The notes beneath the pieces were generated by a model. That model was not told the origin of the DNA and made no database searches. It worked only from the letters and a program-made list of their open reading frames with translations. A program made the position numbers and the translations under genes. Shown here one piece after another: positions 26,286-33,942 of a DNA stretch of 64,000 bases. Origin of the DNA: SZAS-79 sp965279075 (GTDB lineage Bacteria > Pseudomonadota > Gammaproteobacteria > Burkholderiales > SG8-39); NCBI GenBank assembly GCA_965279075.1, contig CBDIHI010000012.1, positions 806,001 to 870,000 on the forward strand, read 5' to 3'. The stretch's first letter is position 1; the number at the start of each line of letters is the position of its first letter.

Positions 26286-27356
26286 ATGACCACCGCCCCG
26301 GCCCCACGACAACGCGATTTCGCAAGCCTTGCGCTTTCCGTCAAGGCCTGGGGACGCGAGCTGGGTTTCCAGGGCGTGGGGATCACCGACACGGATCTTT
26401 CGTCCGCCGAAACCCGCCTCGCGGAGTGGCTTGCGCGCGGGTGGCACGGCGAGATGGATTATATGGCACGCCATGGCTCGGCCCGGACGCGGCCGGCCGA
26501 ACTCGTGCCGGGGACGCTGCGCGTGATCGCGTGCCGCATGAACTACCTGCCGCAGGACGGCGACGGCTGGGCGGAGCTTGCCGACGGGGAGCATGCGTAC
26601 ATCGCTCGGTATGCGCGGGGCCGGGACTACCACAAGGTATTGCGCCGCCGGATGCAGCAACTGGCCGACAGGATCGAGGGTGAAGTGGGGGCGTTCGGCT
26701 ACCGCGTGTTCACCGATTCGGCGCCGGTCATGGAAGTCGAGCTCGCGACCAAGGCCGGCCTCGGCTGGCGCGGCAAGCACACCCTGCTGCTGACGCGCGA
26801 GGCGGGGTCGTATTTTTTCCTGGGCGAGATCTATACCGACCTGCCGCTGCCGGTGGATGCGCCGACGGGGAACCATTGCGGCACGTGCACGAAATGCATC
26901 GCGGTGTGCCCGACGCAGGCGATCGTCGGGCCGTACAGCCTCGATGCGCGGCGGTGCATTTCGTATTTGACGATAGAACTGAAGGGATCGATTCCCGTGG
27001 AACTGCGGCCTCTGATCGGTAACCGTGTCTATGGTTGCGACGATTGCCAGCTGGCGTGCCCGTGGAACAGTTTTGCGCAGGTGACGGGGGAGCCGGACTT
27101 CGCGGTTCGCAACGGGTTGGACGCGGCGAGCCTGGTTGAACTGTTCGGGTGGAGCGAGGCGGAGTTCGATACGCGCATGGCGGGGTCGGCGATCCGTCGT
27201 ATTGGATATGAAAGGTGGCTGAGGAACCTCGCGGTGGGACTGGGGAATGCGGGGAAGGGCGAGGCGATTGTCGCGGCTTTGAAGGCGCGGGCGGATCATC
27301 CGTCTGCGCTGGTGCGGGAGCATGTGGGGTGGGCGTTGGGGCGGAAGGGTGGCTAA
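26286..27356 (+). CDS. queG: Epoxyqueuosine reductase
   Basis: Performs the last step of queuosine synthesis in tRNA, using cobalamin and two [4Fe-4S] clusters. HCGTCTKCIAVCPTQAI and CDDCQLACPWNSFAQ are the ferredoxin-like cluster motifs, and the N-terminal region (LGFQGVGITDTDLSSAETRL) and RGRDYHKVLRRRMQQL are QueG hallmarks. The 356-residue length is normal. A TAATAT hexamer lies 6 nt before the ATG and no ribosome-binding site is seen. It is the last high-GC gene before the AT-rich island. Confidence 0.93.
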   Translation: MTTAPAPRQRDFASLALSVKAWGRELGFQGVGITDTDLSSAETRLAEWLARGWHGEMDYMARHGSARTRPAELVPGTLRVIACRMNYLPQDGDGWAELADGEHAYIARYARGRDYHKVLRRRMQQLADRIEGEVGAFGYRVFTDSAPVMEVELATKAGLGWRGKHTLLLTREAGSYFFLGEIYTDLPLPVDAPTGNHCGTCTKCIAVCPTQAIVGPYSLDARRCISYLTIELKGSIPVELRPLIGNRVYGCDDCQLACPWNSFAQVTGEPDFAVRNGLDAASLVELFGWSEAEFDTRMAGSAIRRIGYERWLRNLAVGLGNAGKGEAIVAALKARADHPSALVREHVGWALGRKGG

Positions 27357-27470
27357 GGAAAATATTCTTAATTCAGGAAATTTGGAGACAATCTGACGTG
27401 TGAGGGCGGAAGCCACTAAGATGCGAAAACGTGTCAAATGGTTTGTTTTTGGAATCCGAGGTGGGTCTGG

Positions 27471-28565
27471 GTGGCTATCAAGAAAACACAAAAGCAGAAG
27501 CAGATTGTCTATCTGATCGGGGCCGGTGCGACTCAAGCGGAAGCCGACTACATTGGCGCGCGCCCTATCAACCTGCTAATGAAAGCCAATGATATTGGCG
27601 AAGGAGTATCGACTCGGATTCTGAGAAATCTCGATACGAAATGGCGTCAATTTCTTGGACAGGACCATAGCGTAGATATAGAGAAGTTGATTAGCCTACT
27701 GACGGCGAGCGGATCGCACAGGCTCGGTCGCTTGGCCGAAAGTATGCGCAAGCACTACTTCTCTGAAATTCTCAAGAGTCTGGTTGATTCCAGAGTGATC
27801 GATCAGCCCACTCTAGCCATCGGCCTGTTCAAGTTGCATAGTGATACGAAGTTCTCGAGTGAGACAGAGACGCTTTCAGGCGTGCTCACTACAAATCACG
27901 ATGGATTGTTCCAAGTTGCATCCCAGCGAGTATTCGGCTCAGTCAATCTCGGATTTCCGTTCGTTTCGGATGTGTTTACAGCAGCTACTAGTGAGACTGT
28001 ACCGCCCATTCTTCAGCTGCATGGCTCCTTCACTTGGAAACTGTCTGTACCGATCAAGGTAAATCAATTGAAAGCGGGCGAAAAATACGCGCCGGAGACC
28101 GTATGGATCCCACCGACTGTCTTAAAGGAGTCCAAGAACTATCCATTTAACAAGATGATGGGGATCGCATACGAACTCCTGGCAAAGCGTTGTGATGTAT
28201 TGCGAGTCATCGGCTCTTCGTTAACTCCAAATGATTGGAATGTCCTTTCTTTGATCTTCAATGCGCAAAGACACAGAGAGTTGTACAAGGGAAGCGCATT
28301 TCGCGTCGAGCTGATCTTGCCGCCTAGCTATGGAGATTCCGTTCAAAAGGAATGTACATATCTAAAGAACGTGATTCCAGTGAAATTTCTAACCGAAGGT
28401 CGGTTGGCCGAATACAAGGAAGAAGAATCAACCTTCGATGTAGAGATGCGGAATGTATTTGCATTTTGGCTTAAGGAAAAGATCCAACACCATGCCAATC
28501 GAGAGGAGTTGACCGGAACAGCAATGGACCCTGTGCTGGCCGAAATTGTGGGAGAGCTCGCATGA
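27471..28565 (+). CDS. SIR2-like domain protein, putative NAD+-consuming defence effector
   Basis: A 364-residue protein, the first gene of the island operon. VYLIGAGATQAEAD (GAG at 17-19), VLTTNHDGLF (Asn142, Asp144) and LQLHGSFTW (His184), then VIGSSLTPNDWNVLS, match the SIR2_2 Rossmann motifs. The Asn and His correspond to residues needed for NAD+ cleavage in defence SIR2 proteins such as ThsA. No transmembrane segment is seen. The GTG at 27471 with GAGGTGGG upstream is preferred; an ATG at 27438 would add an unusual Trp-rich stretch. It ends in the start codon of the next gene (ATGA). AT-rich codon use marks transfer. NADase activity is inferred. Confidence 0.75.
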   Translation: MAIKKTQKQKQIVYLIGAGATQAEADYIGARPINLLMKANDIGEGVSTRILRNLDTKWRQFLGQDHSVDIEKLISLLTASGSHRLGRLAESMRKHYFSEILKSLVDSRVIDQPTLAIGLFKLHSDTKFSSETETLSGVLTTNHDGLFQVASQRVFGSVNLGFPFVSDVFTAATSETVPPILQLHGSFTWKLSVPIKVNQLKAGEKYAPETVWIPPTVLKESKNYPFNKMMGIAYELLAKRCDVLRVIGSSLTPNDWNVLSLIFNAQRHRELYKGSAFRVELILPPSYGDSVQKECTYLKNVIPVKFLTEGRLAEYKEEESTFDVEMRNVFAFWLKEKIQHHANREELTGTAMDPVLAEIVGELA

Positions 28566-29593
28566 ACCGTAAAGTCGAAAACTGGTCTTTGGAAAAGGTA
28601 TACAAGGAAAGGGCTCGCATCTCATTTCCGGAGTATCAGCGACAGCCTAATTTGTGGCCAATCGAGAAAAAGCGTCTGTTGATCGATTCGATACTTCACG
28701 ACATCGATATTCCGAAGCTCTATTTTAATCAAACTGCAGATGGCGCGTATGAAGTTGTTGACGGTCAACAGCGGCTTTGGGCGATATGGGAGTTTTTAGA
28801 TAACGAATACTCAGTTGAGATTGAGGGAAAGCAAAAGAAATTCTTAGATTTTCCGTTAGCAAAAAAGAAACTCGTCTCCACATACCCGTTGCAAATCACG
28901 GTCCTGGACGACGCGGGGGAGGATTACCTTCGAGAATTGTTTGTCAGATTGCAGTTAGGCCTTCTTCTAATCACAGGCGAAAAGTTAAATGCCTCGGTTG
29001 GGCAAATGAAGGAGTTCGTGTTTAAGAAGCTGTCAGCAAACAAGTTCATAAAATCAATCGGTATTCAATCCCGTAGATTTGCGAAGGAAACGCTGGCAGC
29101 TCAAATTTGTATAAACGCGTTCTCTAGAGGGAAGCTAGGAACATTTTCCAGAACTCGCTACGAAGATCTTATGTATTTTTTCAAAGAGTATGAGCATCCA
29201 AAGGGTGCAGATTTGGTGACTTTCAATGAGATATCGAAGGAGATTCTTGAAGTTTTAGACGGACTAGAAGAGTGCTTTGGGGGCCACGCTAAGCAGTTGA
29301 AGAATAGGTCGTACGTGTTGTCAATATTTTTATTTTTCTCTGAGGTTCTGATGAAGGAGGACTCAACGACGAGCGAGCGCAAGCAATTTAGAGAGTTTAT
29401 TGCCAAGCTATGGAATCGCCTTAAGGACGAAGCAAAGGCGGGCATTGATCGCACTAATCGAGAGCTCTATTCATTTGAAAGCCTACTTAGCAGTGCCCCT
29501 GGGGAAAAGTATCAGATAGAACGAAGGCATTTTAAGTTGATCGAATATTTTGAATTCTATAAAAAGAACAAGAAAATTAAAGGGGATAAGTAG
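28562..29593 (+). CDS. DUF262 (GmrS/ParB-like) protein A
   Basis: A 343-residue protein. SFPEYQRQPNLW (21-32) and VVDGQQRLWAIWEF (DGQQR at 67-71) are the defining DUF262 motifs; this ParB-like fold hydrolyses NTP in GmrSD, BrxU and SspE. A DUF1524 HNH nuclease domain, usual in those proteins, is absent; the C-terminal 200 residues are helical and Lys-rich with no known motif. It therefore looks like a sensor or NTPase, not a nuclease. It overlaps the SIR2 gene by 4 bp and touches the methyltransferase gene by 1 bp. Confidence 0.85.
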   Translation: MNRKVENWSLEKVYKERARISFPEYQRQPNLWPIEKKRLLIDSILHDIDIPKLYFNQTADGAYEVVDGQQRLWAIWEFLDNEYSVEIEGKQKKFLDFPLAKKKLVSTYPLQITVLDDAGEDYLRELFVRLQLGLLLITGEKLNASVGQMKEFVFKKLSANKFIKSIGIQSRRFAKETLAAQICINAFSRGKLGTFSRTRYEDLMYFFKEYEHPKGADLVTFNEISKEILEVLDGLEECFGGHAKQLKNRSYVLSIFLFFSEVLMKEDSTTSERKQFREFIAKLWNRLKDEAKAGIDRTNRELYSFESLLSSAPGEKYQIERRHFKLIEYFEFYKKNKKIKGDK

Positions 29594-30960
29594 TGCAGAC
29601 CGAACTTTCAGTGAGCGGTCAGATTCAACCTGCACCAGATATTGAATTTAAGGATCGCAAGTTTAAATCTGCGGTTATCATTAATCCGAAGAGATACGCT
29701 GCCTCCAATGCGGTTGATGCAAGCCTATTTCCCTACTACGCTGGATATTCAACACAGTTCACTGATTCCCTTCTTAAGTCTTTGGAGATCGAGCCTGGAC
29801 AACTGGTGCTTGATCCTTGGAACGGGAGCGGAACAACCACTCATTCTGCTTTTTATTCTGGATTCAAATCGATAGGGTTTGATTTGAATCCAGTAATGGT
29901 AGTGGTTGCTAAAGCGTCACTAATCGCCGCTCAGGATCGGGCAAGTCTCCTCCCGCTCGCACAGTCTCTGCTCGAACAATCGAAGGCGAGAAATTTTACA
30001 GCCATCGAAAACGATCCTCTATCTAAGTGGTTGATGCCGGACAGTGTCGAGAGTATTCGAAGGCTTGAGGAAGAGATTAATAGGACCCTAATTTCGCACG
30101 AGGGATATACCCCGCTATTGACCGCAAGCCATGTCGGCGCTTTGTCTTCGCTAGCGGCGTTTTTCTACGTTGTGCTCTTTAAAGTTACTAGGCGACTACT
30201 TTCCGAATTCATTCCTTCCAATCCGACTTGGACTAAGTTGCCGGAGTCGAGTAGACATAGAAAAAGACCGTCGCGCCTTGTAATTCATCAATTGTTTTTT
30301 AGCGAAGCGGGGGTATTGGAAAAGTTTCTCTTACGAGATCGGCCGGCGACTGTAGATGATGGCGCAGACGCGAGGATTTTGGTTGGGAGTGCAGAAAAGA
30401 TGGACTTAGAGCGCGCCTCCGCAGACGTGATCCTCTCGTCTCCACCTTACTGCACCAGAATTGACTATGCAGTTGCCACCGCTATTGAGTTGGCGATAGT
30501 TCGATGTGACGAGGCGCAGTTTGATTCACTGCGTAGATCCTTGATGGGAACCTCCACTGTCCCCGCGGCTTACAAGGAAGAGGATTCTCAATGGGGCAAG
30601 ACATGCTTGGAATTCTTGGATCGCGTAAGAATGCATCCTTCCAAGGCCTCACACAGTTACTACTTAAAGAGTCATCTCCAATATTACGCATCACTGTTTA
30701 AAGCGATGTCCGAAATTGGACGCGTGCTAAAGAAAGATGGAAAGTGTGTCCTAGTTGTCCAAGATTCTTACTACAAGAATGTCTATAACGATGTAAGTCA
30801 AATTACTTGTGAGATGGCGGAATCAGTGGGCTTGGAGGTTCGTCGTCGCGACGACTTTCATGCTGTCCGTTCAATGGTTCGAGTGAATTCGAAGGCTAGA
30901 GAGTACATGCGCACGCGAAAGAACAATGAAAGCGTGCTTTGCTTTGCGCAAGCGTCTTAG
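29593..30960 (+). CDS. DNA methyltransferase (N4-cytosine or N6-adenine type)
   Basis: A 455-residue protein. FPYYAGYSTQFTDSLL precedes SAM motif LVLDPWNGSGTTTHSAFYSG (DPWNGSGTT, 74-82) and GFDLNP; the catalytic motif ILSSPPYCTRIDYA (SPPY at 283-286) follows about 200 residues later. SPPY favours N4-cytosine methylation, though N6-adenine is possible. The order (SAM motif first, a long insert that may recognise the target, catalytic motif last) resembles alpha-class enzymes. The GTG start shares its first G with the preceding TAG stop. No matching restriction endonuclease gene lies nearby; the companions are SIR2, DUF262 and HEPN genes. Confidence 0.85.
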   Translation: MQTELSVSGQIQPAPDIEFKDRKFKSAVIINPKRYAASNAVDASLFPYYAGYSTQFTDSLLKSLEIEPGQLVLDPWNGSGTTTHSAFYSGFKSIGFDLNPVMVVVAKASLIAAQDRASLLPLAQSLLEQSKARNFTAIENDPLSKWLMPDSVESIRRLEEEINRTLISHEGYTPLLTASHVGALSSLAAFFYVVLFKVTRRLLSEFIPSNPTWTKLPESSRHRKRPSRLVIHQLFFSEAGVLEKFLLRDRPATVDDGADARILVGSAEKMDLERASADVILSSPPYCTRIDYAVATAIELAIVRCDEAQFDSLRRSLMGTSTVPAAYKEEDSQWGKTCLEFLDRVRMHPSKASHSYYLKSHLQYYASLFKAMSEIGRVLKKDGKCVLVVQDSYYKNVYNDVSQITCEMAESVGLEVRRRDDFHAVRSMVRVNSKAREYMRTRKNNESVLCFAQAS

Positions 30961-30991
30961 GGGGGGGCTATGGTTGATGAAACCGGGGGGG
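30960..30991 (+). repeat. Paired poly-G tracts around the start of DUF262 protein B
   Basis: A run of eight G (30960-30967) forms the ribosome-binding region of the next gene. A run of seven G (30985-30991) lies in codons 6-8 of that gene. Length changes by slippage would alter ribosome-binding-site spacing or shift the reading frame. Confidence 0.7.
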
Positions 30992-32127
30992 CAAAGATAA
31001 TCGATCTCATTTCAGAGGTCGATTCACAACTCAAAAACGTACATACGCAGAGCCTCGACATTTCCTTTAATGAGCTCGCGGATATGGTTTCTACAAAAGA
31101 ACTTGATATTTCCCCAGACTATCAGCGATTGTTTCGATGGTCTGAAGGTGCAAGATCGCGATTCATTGAGTCTCTGCTTTTGGAAATGCCTGTACCGCCG
31201 ATCTATGTGGTGGAGGAAGAGGATGGGCGGAAGCTGCTAATTGACGGATTGCAGCGCCTTTCTTCTTATCTACATTTTCGCGGAATGTTGGAGGCGCCAC
31301 ATTTGAGACCGCCAGTGGGTGCTGGTGCGTTTTTGGTGCTGCAGGATTGCGATATCGTGAATCATTTGAATGGAAAGACATTTAATGATTTAGGAGTCGC
31401 CCTTCAAATAAAAATAAAAAGATCCTTTGTGCGCGTGGAAGTGATTCGAAAGGGAAGCAATCCAAAATTTAAATATCACATGTTTAAACGGCTTAACACC
31501 GGTGGTGAAGCATTGACGTCACAGCAGTTGAGAAATTGCACGATTCGACTGTTAGATCCAAAGTTTAACGATTTCATAAATGCGTTGGCTGAGGAAAATG
31601 CAGATTTTAAGAAATGTATTTCGACAATATCTGATGAGCAAATGTTGGGCGCGTACGATAAAGAGTTAATCCTAAGATTTTTCGCGCTTAAGAATTGGAG
31701 GCAACAATTTTCGCATGACGTGGGCGATTTTCTTACCGAATATATGGAGCGCGTTTCGGATCCGGAAGACCCCATGCCGTTTGACTATGTTGCAGAGCGA
31801 AAGATATTTGAGAGATCTTTTTCTATTCTCGCAGGTGCGTTGGGCGATCGAGCGTTCAGTAGGGCGAATTCTTCGGCGTCCGATTTGATTCGTGGCTTTG
31901 GGATCTATCACTACGAGGCTTTCACGATTGGAATTCAGGGTTTTCTTGAGAAATTTGATGTGGAAAGTGATGCTGGACGTGCAAAGGCGGGCGTTTTTTT
32001 TCGCGAAATAAAGCTTAATTCCGCGTTTATTGAACTTACGAAGGGCGGCGGCAAGAATAGTCCTGGGCCATTGGCGGAGCGCATAGGGTTTGTGGCCTCT
32101 GAACTCGAAAAAGGGGGGTACGCGTGA
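30970..32127 (+). CDS. DUF262 (GmrS/ParB-like) protein B
   Basis: A 385-residue protein. SPDYQRLFRWSEGARSRFIESLL (49-71) and LLIDGLQRLSSYL (DGLQR at 92-96, where protein A has DGQQR) define DUF262, and FKRLNTGGEALTSQQLRNC (172-190) is the family's second conserved block. No HNH domain is present. It is more canonical than protein A and not a close copy of it, so the operon has two different DUF262 subunits. Homopolymers occur at its start (G8, G7), near its end (T8 at 31994-32001) and before its stop (G6 at 32113-32118). Its stop overlaps the HEPN start. Confidence 0.87.
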   Translation: MVDETGGAKIIDLISEVDSQLKNVHTQSLDISFNELADMVSTKELDISPDYQRLFRWSEGARSRFIESLLLEMPVPPIYVVEEEDGRKLLIDGLQRLSSYLHFRGMLEAPHLRPPVGAGAFLVLQDCDIVNHLNGKTFNDLGVALQIKIKRSFVRVEVIRKGSNPKFKYHMFKRLNTGGEALTSQQLRNCTIRLLDPKFNDFINALAEENADFKKCISTISDEQMLGAYDKELILRFFALKNWRQQFSHDVGDFLTEYMERVSDPEDPMPFDYVAERKIFERSFSILAGALGDRAFSRANSSASDLIRGFGIYHYEAFTIGIQGFLEKFDVESDAGRAKAGVFFREIKLNSAFIELTKGGGKNSPGPLAERIGFVASELEKGGYA

Positions 32128-32840
32128 ACGCGGAAGAATTTCGTGCCCAGCTCGAGGAGGAAATTCAATGGAGGATTGACGAGATCCGCTTTTTTCAGAA
32201 TCAATGCGCGATGTTGGAGAACACTCAAGATCAAGAAAAGTTTAGAAGGGCGCTCATATTGCTTTTGTATTCGAACTTTGAAGGATTTTGCAAATTTGCA
32301 CTAACTTTGTACGTGTCTGCCGTCAACTCTGTCGGCATCGAATGCAAGGATGCCAGTTCTGGCGTGGCGGCCGCATCGTTGCATGATGTATTTATGATGC
32401 TGCGGGACGGGACTAGAAAGGCGAAGGAGTTTAACAATGAGCTTCCCGATGATACGAAGCTTCATCGTTTTGCTCGCGATCGTGAATTTATTGAGCGAGC
32501 GTATGTCTTGATGAATAGGGTAGTTTCTATACCGGATGATGCGATTGATATGGAATCAAATCTCAAGCCAATTGTCTTGCGTAAGAATCTGTATCGCCTT
32601 GGGCTGCCACATGACCAATTCGTAGCCTATGAGCCAGAAATTAGTAGATTGCTTGGGTTGCGAAATAACATAGCGCACGGTGCAACTCGTTCCGGAATAG
32701 AGGCGAGACTTTATGAGCAGCTTCGCGATTCCGCACTGAATGTAATGACTGGCGTGATGACCGGCGTGACTCAGGCAATTCGAGAGGGTTGGTTCATGTC
32801 TACGTCCTTTAAGGCTAGAAGCGCAGTCATTCCTCCTTAG
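32124..32840 (+). CDS. MAE_28990/MAE_18760-type HEPN protein, putative RNase effector
   Basis: A 238-residue helical protein ending the island operon. LGLRNNIAHG holds the HEPN catalytic R-x4-H motif (Arg180, His185); LLYSNFEGFCKFAL near residue 50 supplies the conserved Glu of the MAE_28990/MAE_18760 family, whose members accompany DUF262 proteins. It is predicted to be an RNase acting in growth arrest, presumably held inactive by its DUF262 neighbour. The start is GTG in the preceding stop codon. A small tandem repeat (MTGVMTGV, 207-214) lies near the C-terminus. It ends 10 bp before a decayed TctC gene. Confidence 0.85.
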   Translation: MNAEEFRAQLEEEIQWRIDEIRFFQNQCAMLENTQDQEKFRRALILLLYSNFEGFCKFALTLYVSAVNSVGIECKDASSGVAAASLHDVFMMLRDGTRKAKEFNNELPDDTKLHRFARDREFIERAYVLMNRVVSIPDDAIDMESNLKPIVLRKNLYRLGLPHDQFVAYEPEISRLLGLRNNIAHGATRSGIEARLYEQLRDSALNVMTGVMTGVTQAIREGWFMSTSFKARSAVIPP

Positions 32841-32850
32841 TCTCCGACTC

Positions 32851-33260
32851 CTACGCCGACTTCCCCCACTTCGGCAACTGCGCCTTAAATAAGCATCCAT
32901 CTTGCCCGGCGTAAGCGCATCCAGCCCACGCTCCTCCAGTTTCTGCGCAAATACGGAATGGCGCCGCGGCTTTACTATCCCGGTATTTAGCCGGGCAACC
33001 TCGGCTTGTGGCGTCCGCGCGGGGGCCCAAACTCCGTACATCGCCGAAGTCTCCCGCCAGCCTCGTCTATCGTCGGCACGTCTGGTTGTGGCTTAGACCG
33101 CACCCCGGTCGACGCGGCAAGCTGGTGCACCTTGCTGAACTTGATCGCGGACAGGGCCCCGGCGATGGTCGAATAGAACAGCTGTACGCGCCGGCCATGG
33201 TGTCGGGCGGCCGACCTTGTAAGGCATGTGCACGAGCTTTGCATCCATCATGCTGTCTTG
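32851..33260 (-). pseudogene. Bug/TctC receptor remnant, frameshifted and 5'-truncated
   Basis: The stretch 32841-33282 has no intact gene. On the minus strand it reads, in different frames, AKLVHMPYKVGRP, then STIAGALSAIKFSKVHQLAA, QPDVPTIDEAGG, YGVWAPARTPQAEVARLN and FAQKLEERGLDALTPGKM. These are consecutive pieces of a Bug receptor C-terminal half (compare HVPYKG, PDVPTIAEAG). At least two frameshifts separate the pieces, and the N-terminal half is missing where vapC begins. It marks the right edge of the AT-rich operon. Confidence 0.85.
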
Positions 33261-33282
33261 ATGGGCTTGTGGAGGGGAACGG

Positions 33283-33684
33283 CTAGGGCGCAAGGTCAAC
33301 AACCCGCAACCCAAGATGCATCTGGAAGGCATCGAAATCCCGGTCCGAATGCAGCAACGTGTATCCGCTCTCGATGCACCGCGTTGCGATGATCGTATCA
33401 ATCGTTTTTCGCACGGTGATGCCGAGCGCGCGGAGCGCCCGGAAATTCTTCGCGGCCTGGACGGCAGTATCCTTCCCTCCAAGCTCAACGTGTTTGAAAA
33501 CATCCAGCGTCCTTCGAGCCTGGTTGAAATCCCGCTCGCTTGTGAATCCCTGCAGGACTTCGGCCAGGATAAGGTCGCCAATGGCGAGGGGCTCCGTCCC
33601 CAGCAGGGAATCCAGCTTGTCAGACTGGGGCGTAGAGACACCACGGAGGTAATCGATCCAGACGCTGGAGTCGACCAGGATCAC
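33283..33684 (-). CDS. vapC: VapC-type PIN-domain toxin
   Basis: A 133-residue PIN RNase. MILVDSSVWIDYLRG holds Asp5, LILAEVLQGF holds Glu42, RKTIDTIIATRCIESGYTLLHSD holds Asp96, and SDRDFDAF supplies Asp114/Asp116, a complete set of metal ligands. It overlaps the vapB stop codon by 4 bp. Downstream it adjoins the TctC remnant directly. Composition is near that of the host, unlike the operon to its left. Confidence 0.92.
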   Translation of the reverse strand: MILVDSSVWIDYLRGVSTPQSDKLDSLLGTEPLAIGDLILAEVLQGFTSERDFNQARRTLDVFKHVELGGKDTAVQAAKNFRALRALGITVRKTIDTIIATRCIESGYTLLHSDRDFDAFQMHLGLRVVDLAP

Positions 33685-33875
33685 TTGTCGGTCCGCATCG
33701 CGTCGAGGTCGCCCTCCCAGGCAAGCTTGCCCCGCAACTGGCGCGTCTGTCCCTGCTGACCGAGCCGGAGCAGGGTGCGAAGCCCGAGTTCAACCGCCTC
33801 CCGCTTTGTCTTGAGGCCGGTGGCGCGAAGTGTTTCCTTCATGAGCTTGTCGTCGATGACGATGTTCGTTCGCAT
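33681..33875 (-). CDS. vapB: VapB-type antitoxin
   Basis: A 64-residue ribbon-helix-helix antitoxin: MRTNIVIDDKLMKETLRATGLKTK then REAVELGLRTLLRL, typical of the VapB family (DUF2191-like), with a C-terminal tail that would block the VapC site. The ATG at 33875 directly abuts a perfect inverted repeat, the likely operator. VapB-VapC complexes normally repress their own promoter. Confidence 0.9.
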   Translation of the reverse strand: MRTNIVIDDKLMKETLRATGLKTKREAVELGLRTLLRLGQQGQTRQLRGKLAWEGDLDAMRTDK

Positions 33876-33907
33876 GATGTGTATACTCCGTACATTAGAT
33901 ACACATC
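33876..33907 (-). promoter_or_regulatory. Inverted-repeat operator of vapBC
   Basis: Perfect 9-bp arms GATGTGTAT (33876-33884) and ATACACATC (33899-33907) are separated by 14 bp, with the vapB start codon immediately next to the left arm. A GTATAC element inside may be part of the promoter. This is the expected position of a VapB-VapC operator. Confidence 0.7.
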
Positions 33908-33942
33908 GTATCACTTGAAACGCACGAACGGAACCCCTGCAG

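Noticed and set aside
27438..27470. ATG at 27438 as start of the SIR2-like gene
   Set aside because: It would add MVCFWNPRWVW before the conserved strand and has no ribosome-binding site; GTG 27471 fits better.
27357..27470. A promoter or attachment site in the 114-bp gap before the island operon
   Set aside because: The gap is AT-rich but no convincing -35/-10 pair or repeat matching the right edge was found.
32556..33041. Minus-strand open frame overlapping the HEPN gene 3' end as a separate gene
   Set aside because: Its N-terminal part is a TctC fragment and the rest is antisense to HEPN; treated as part of the pseudogene.
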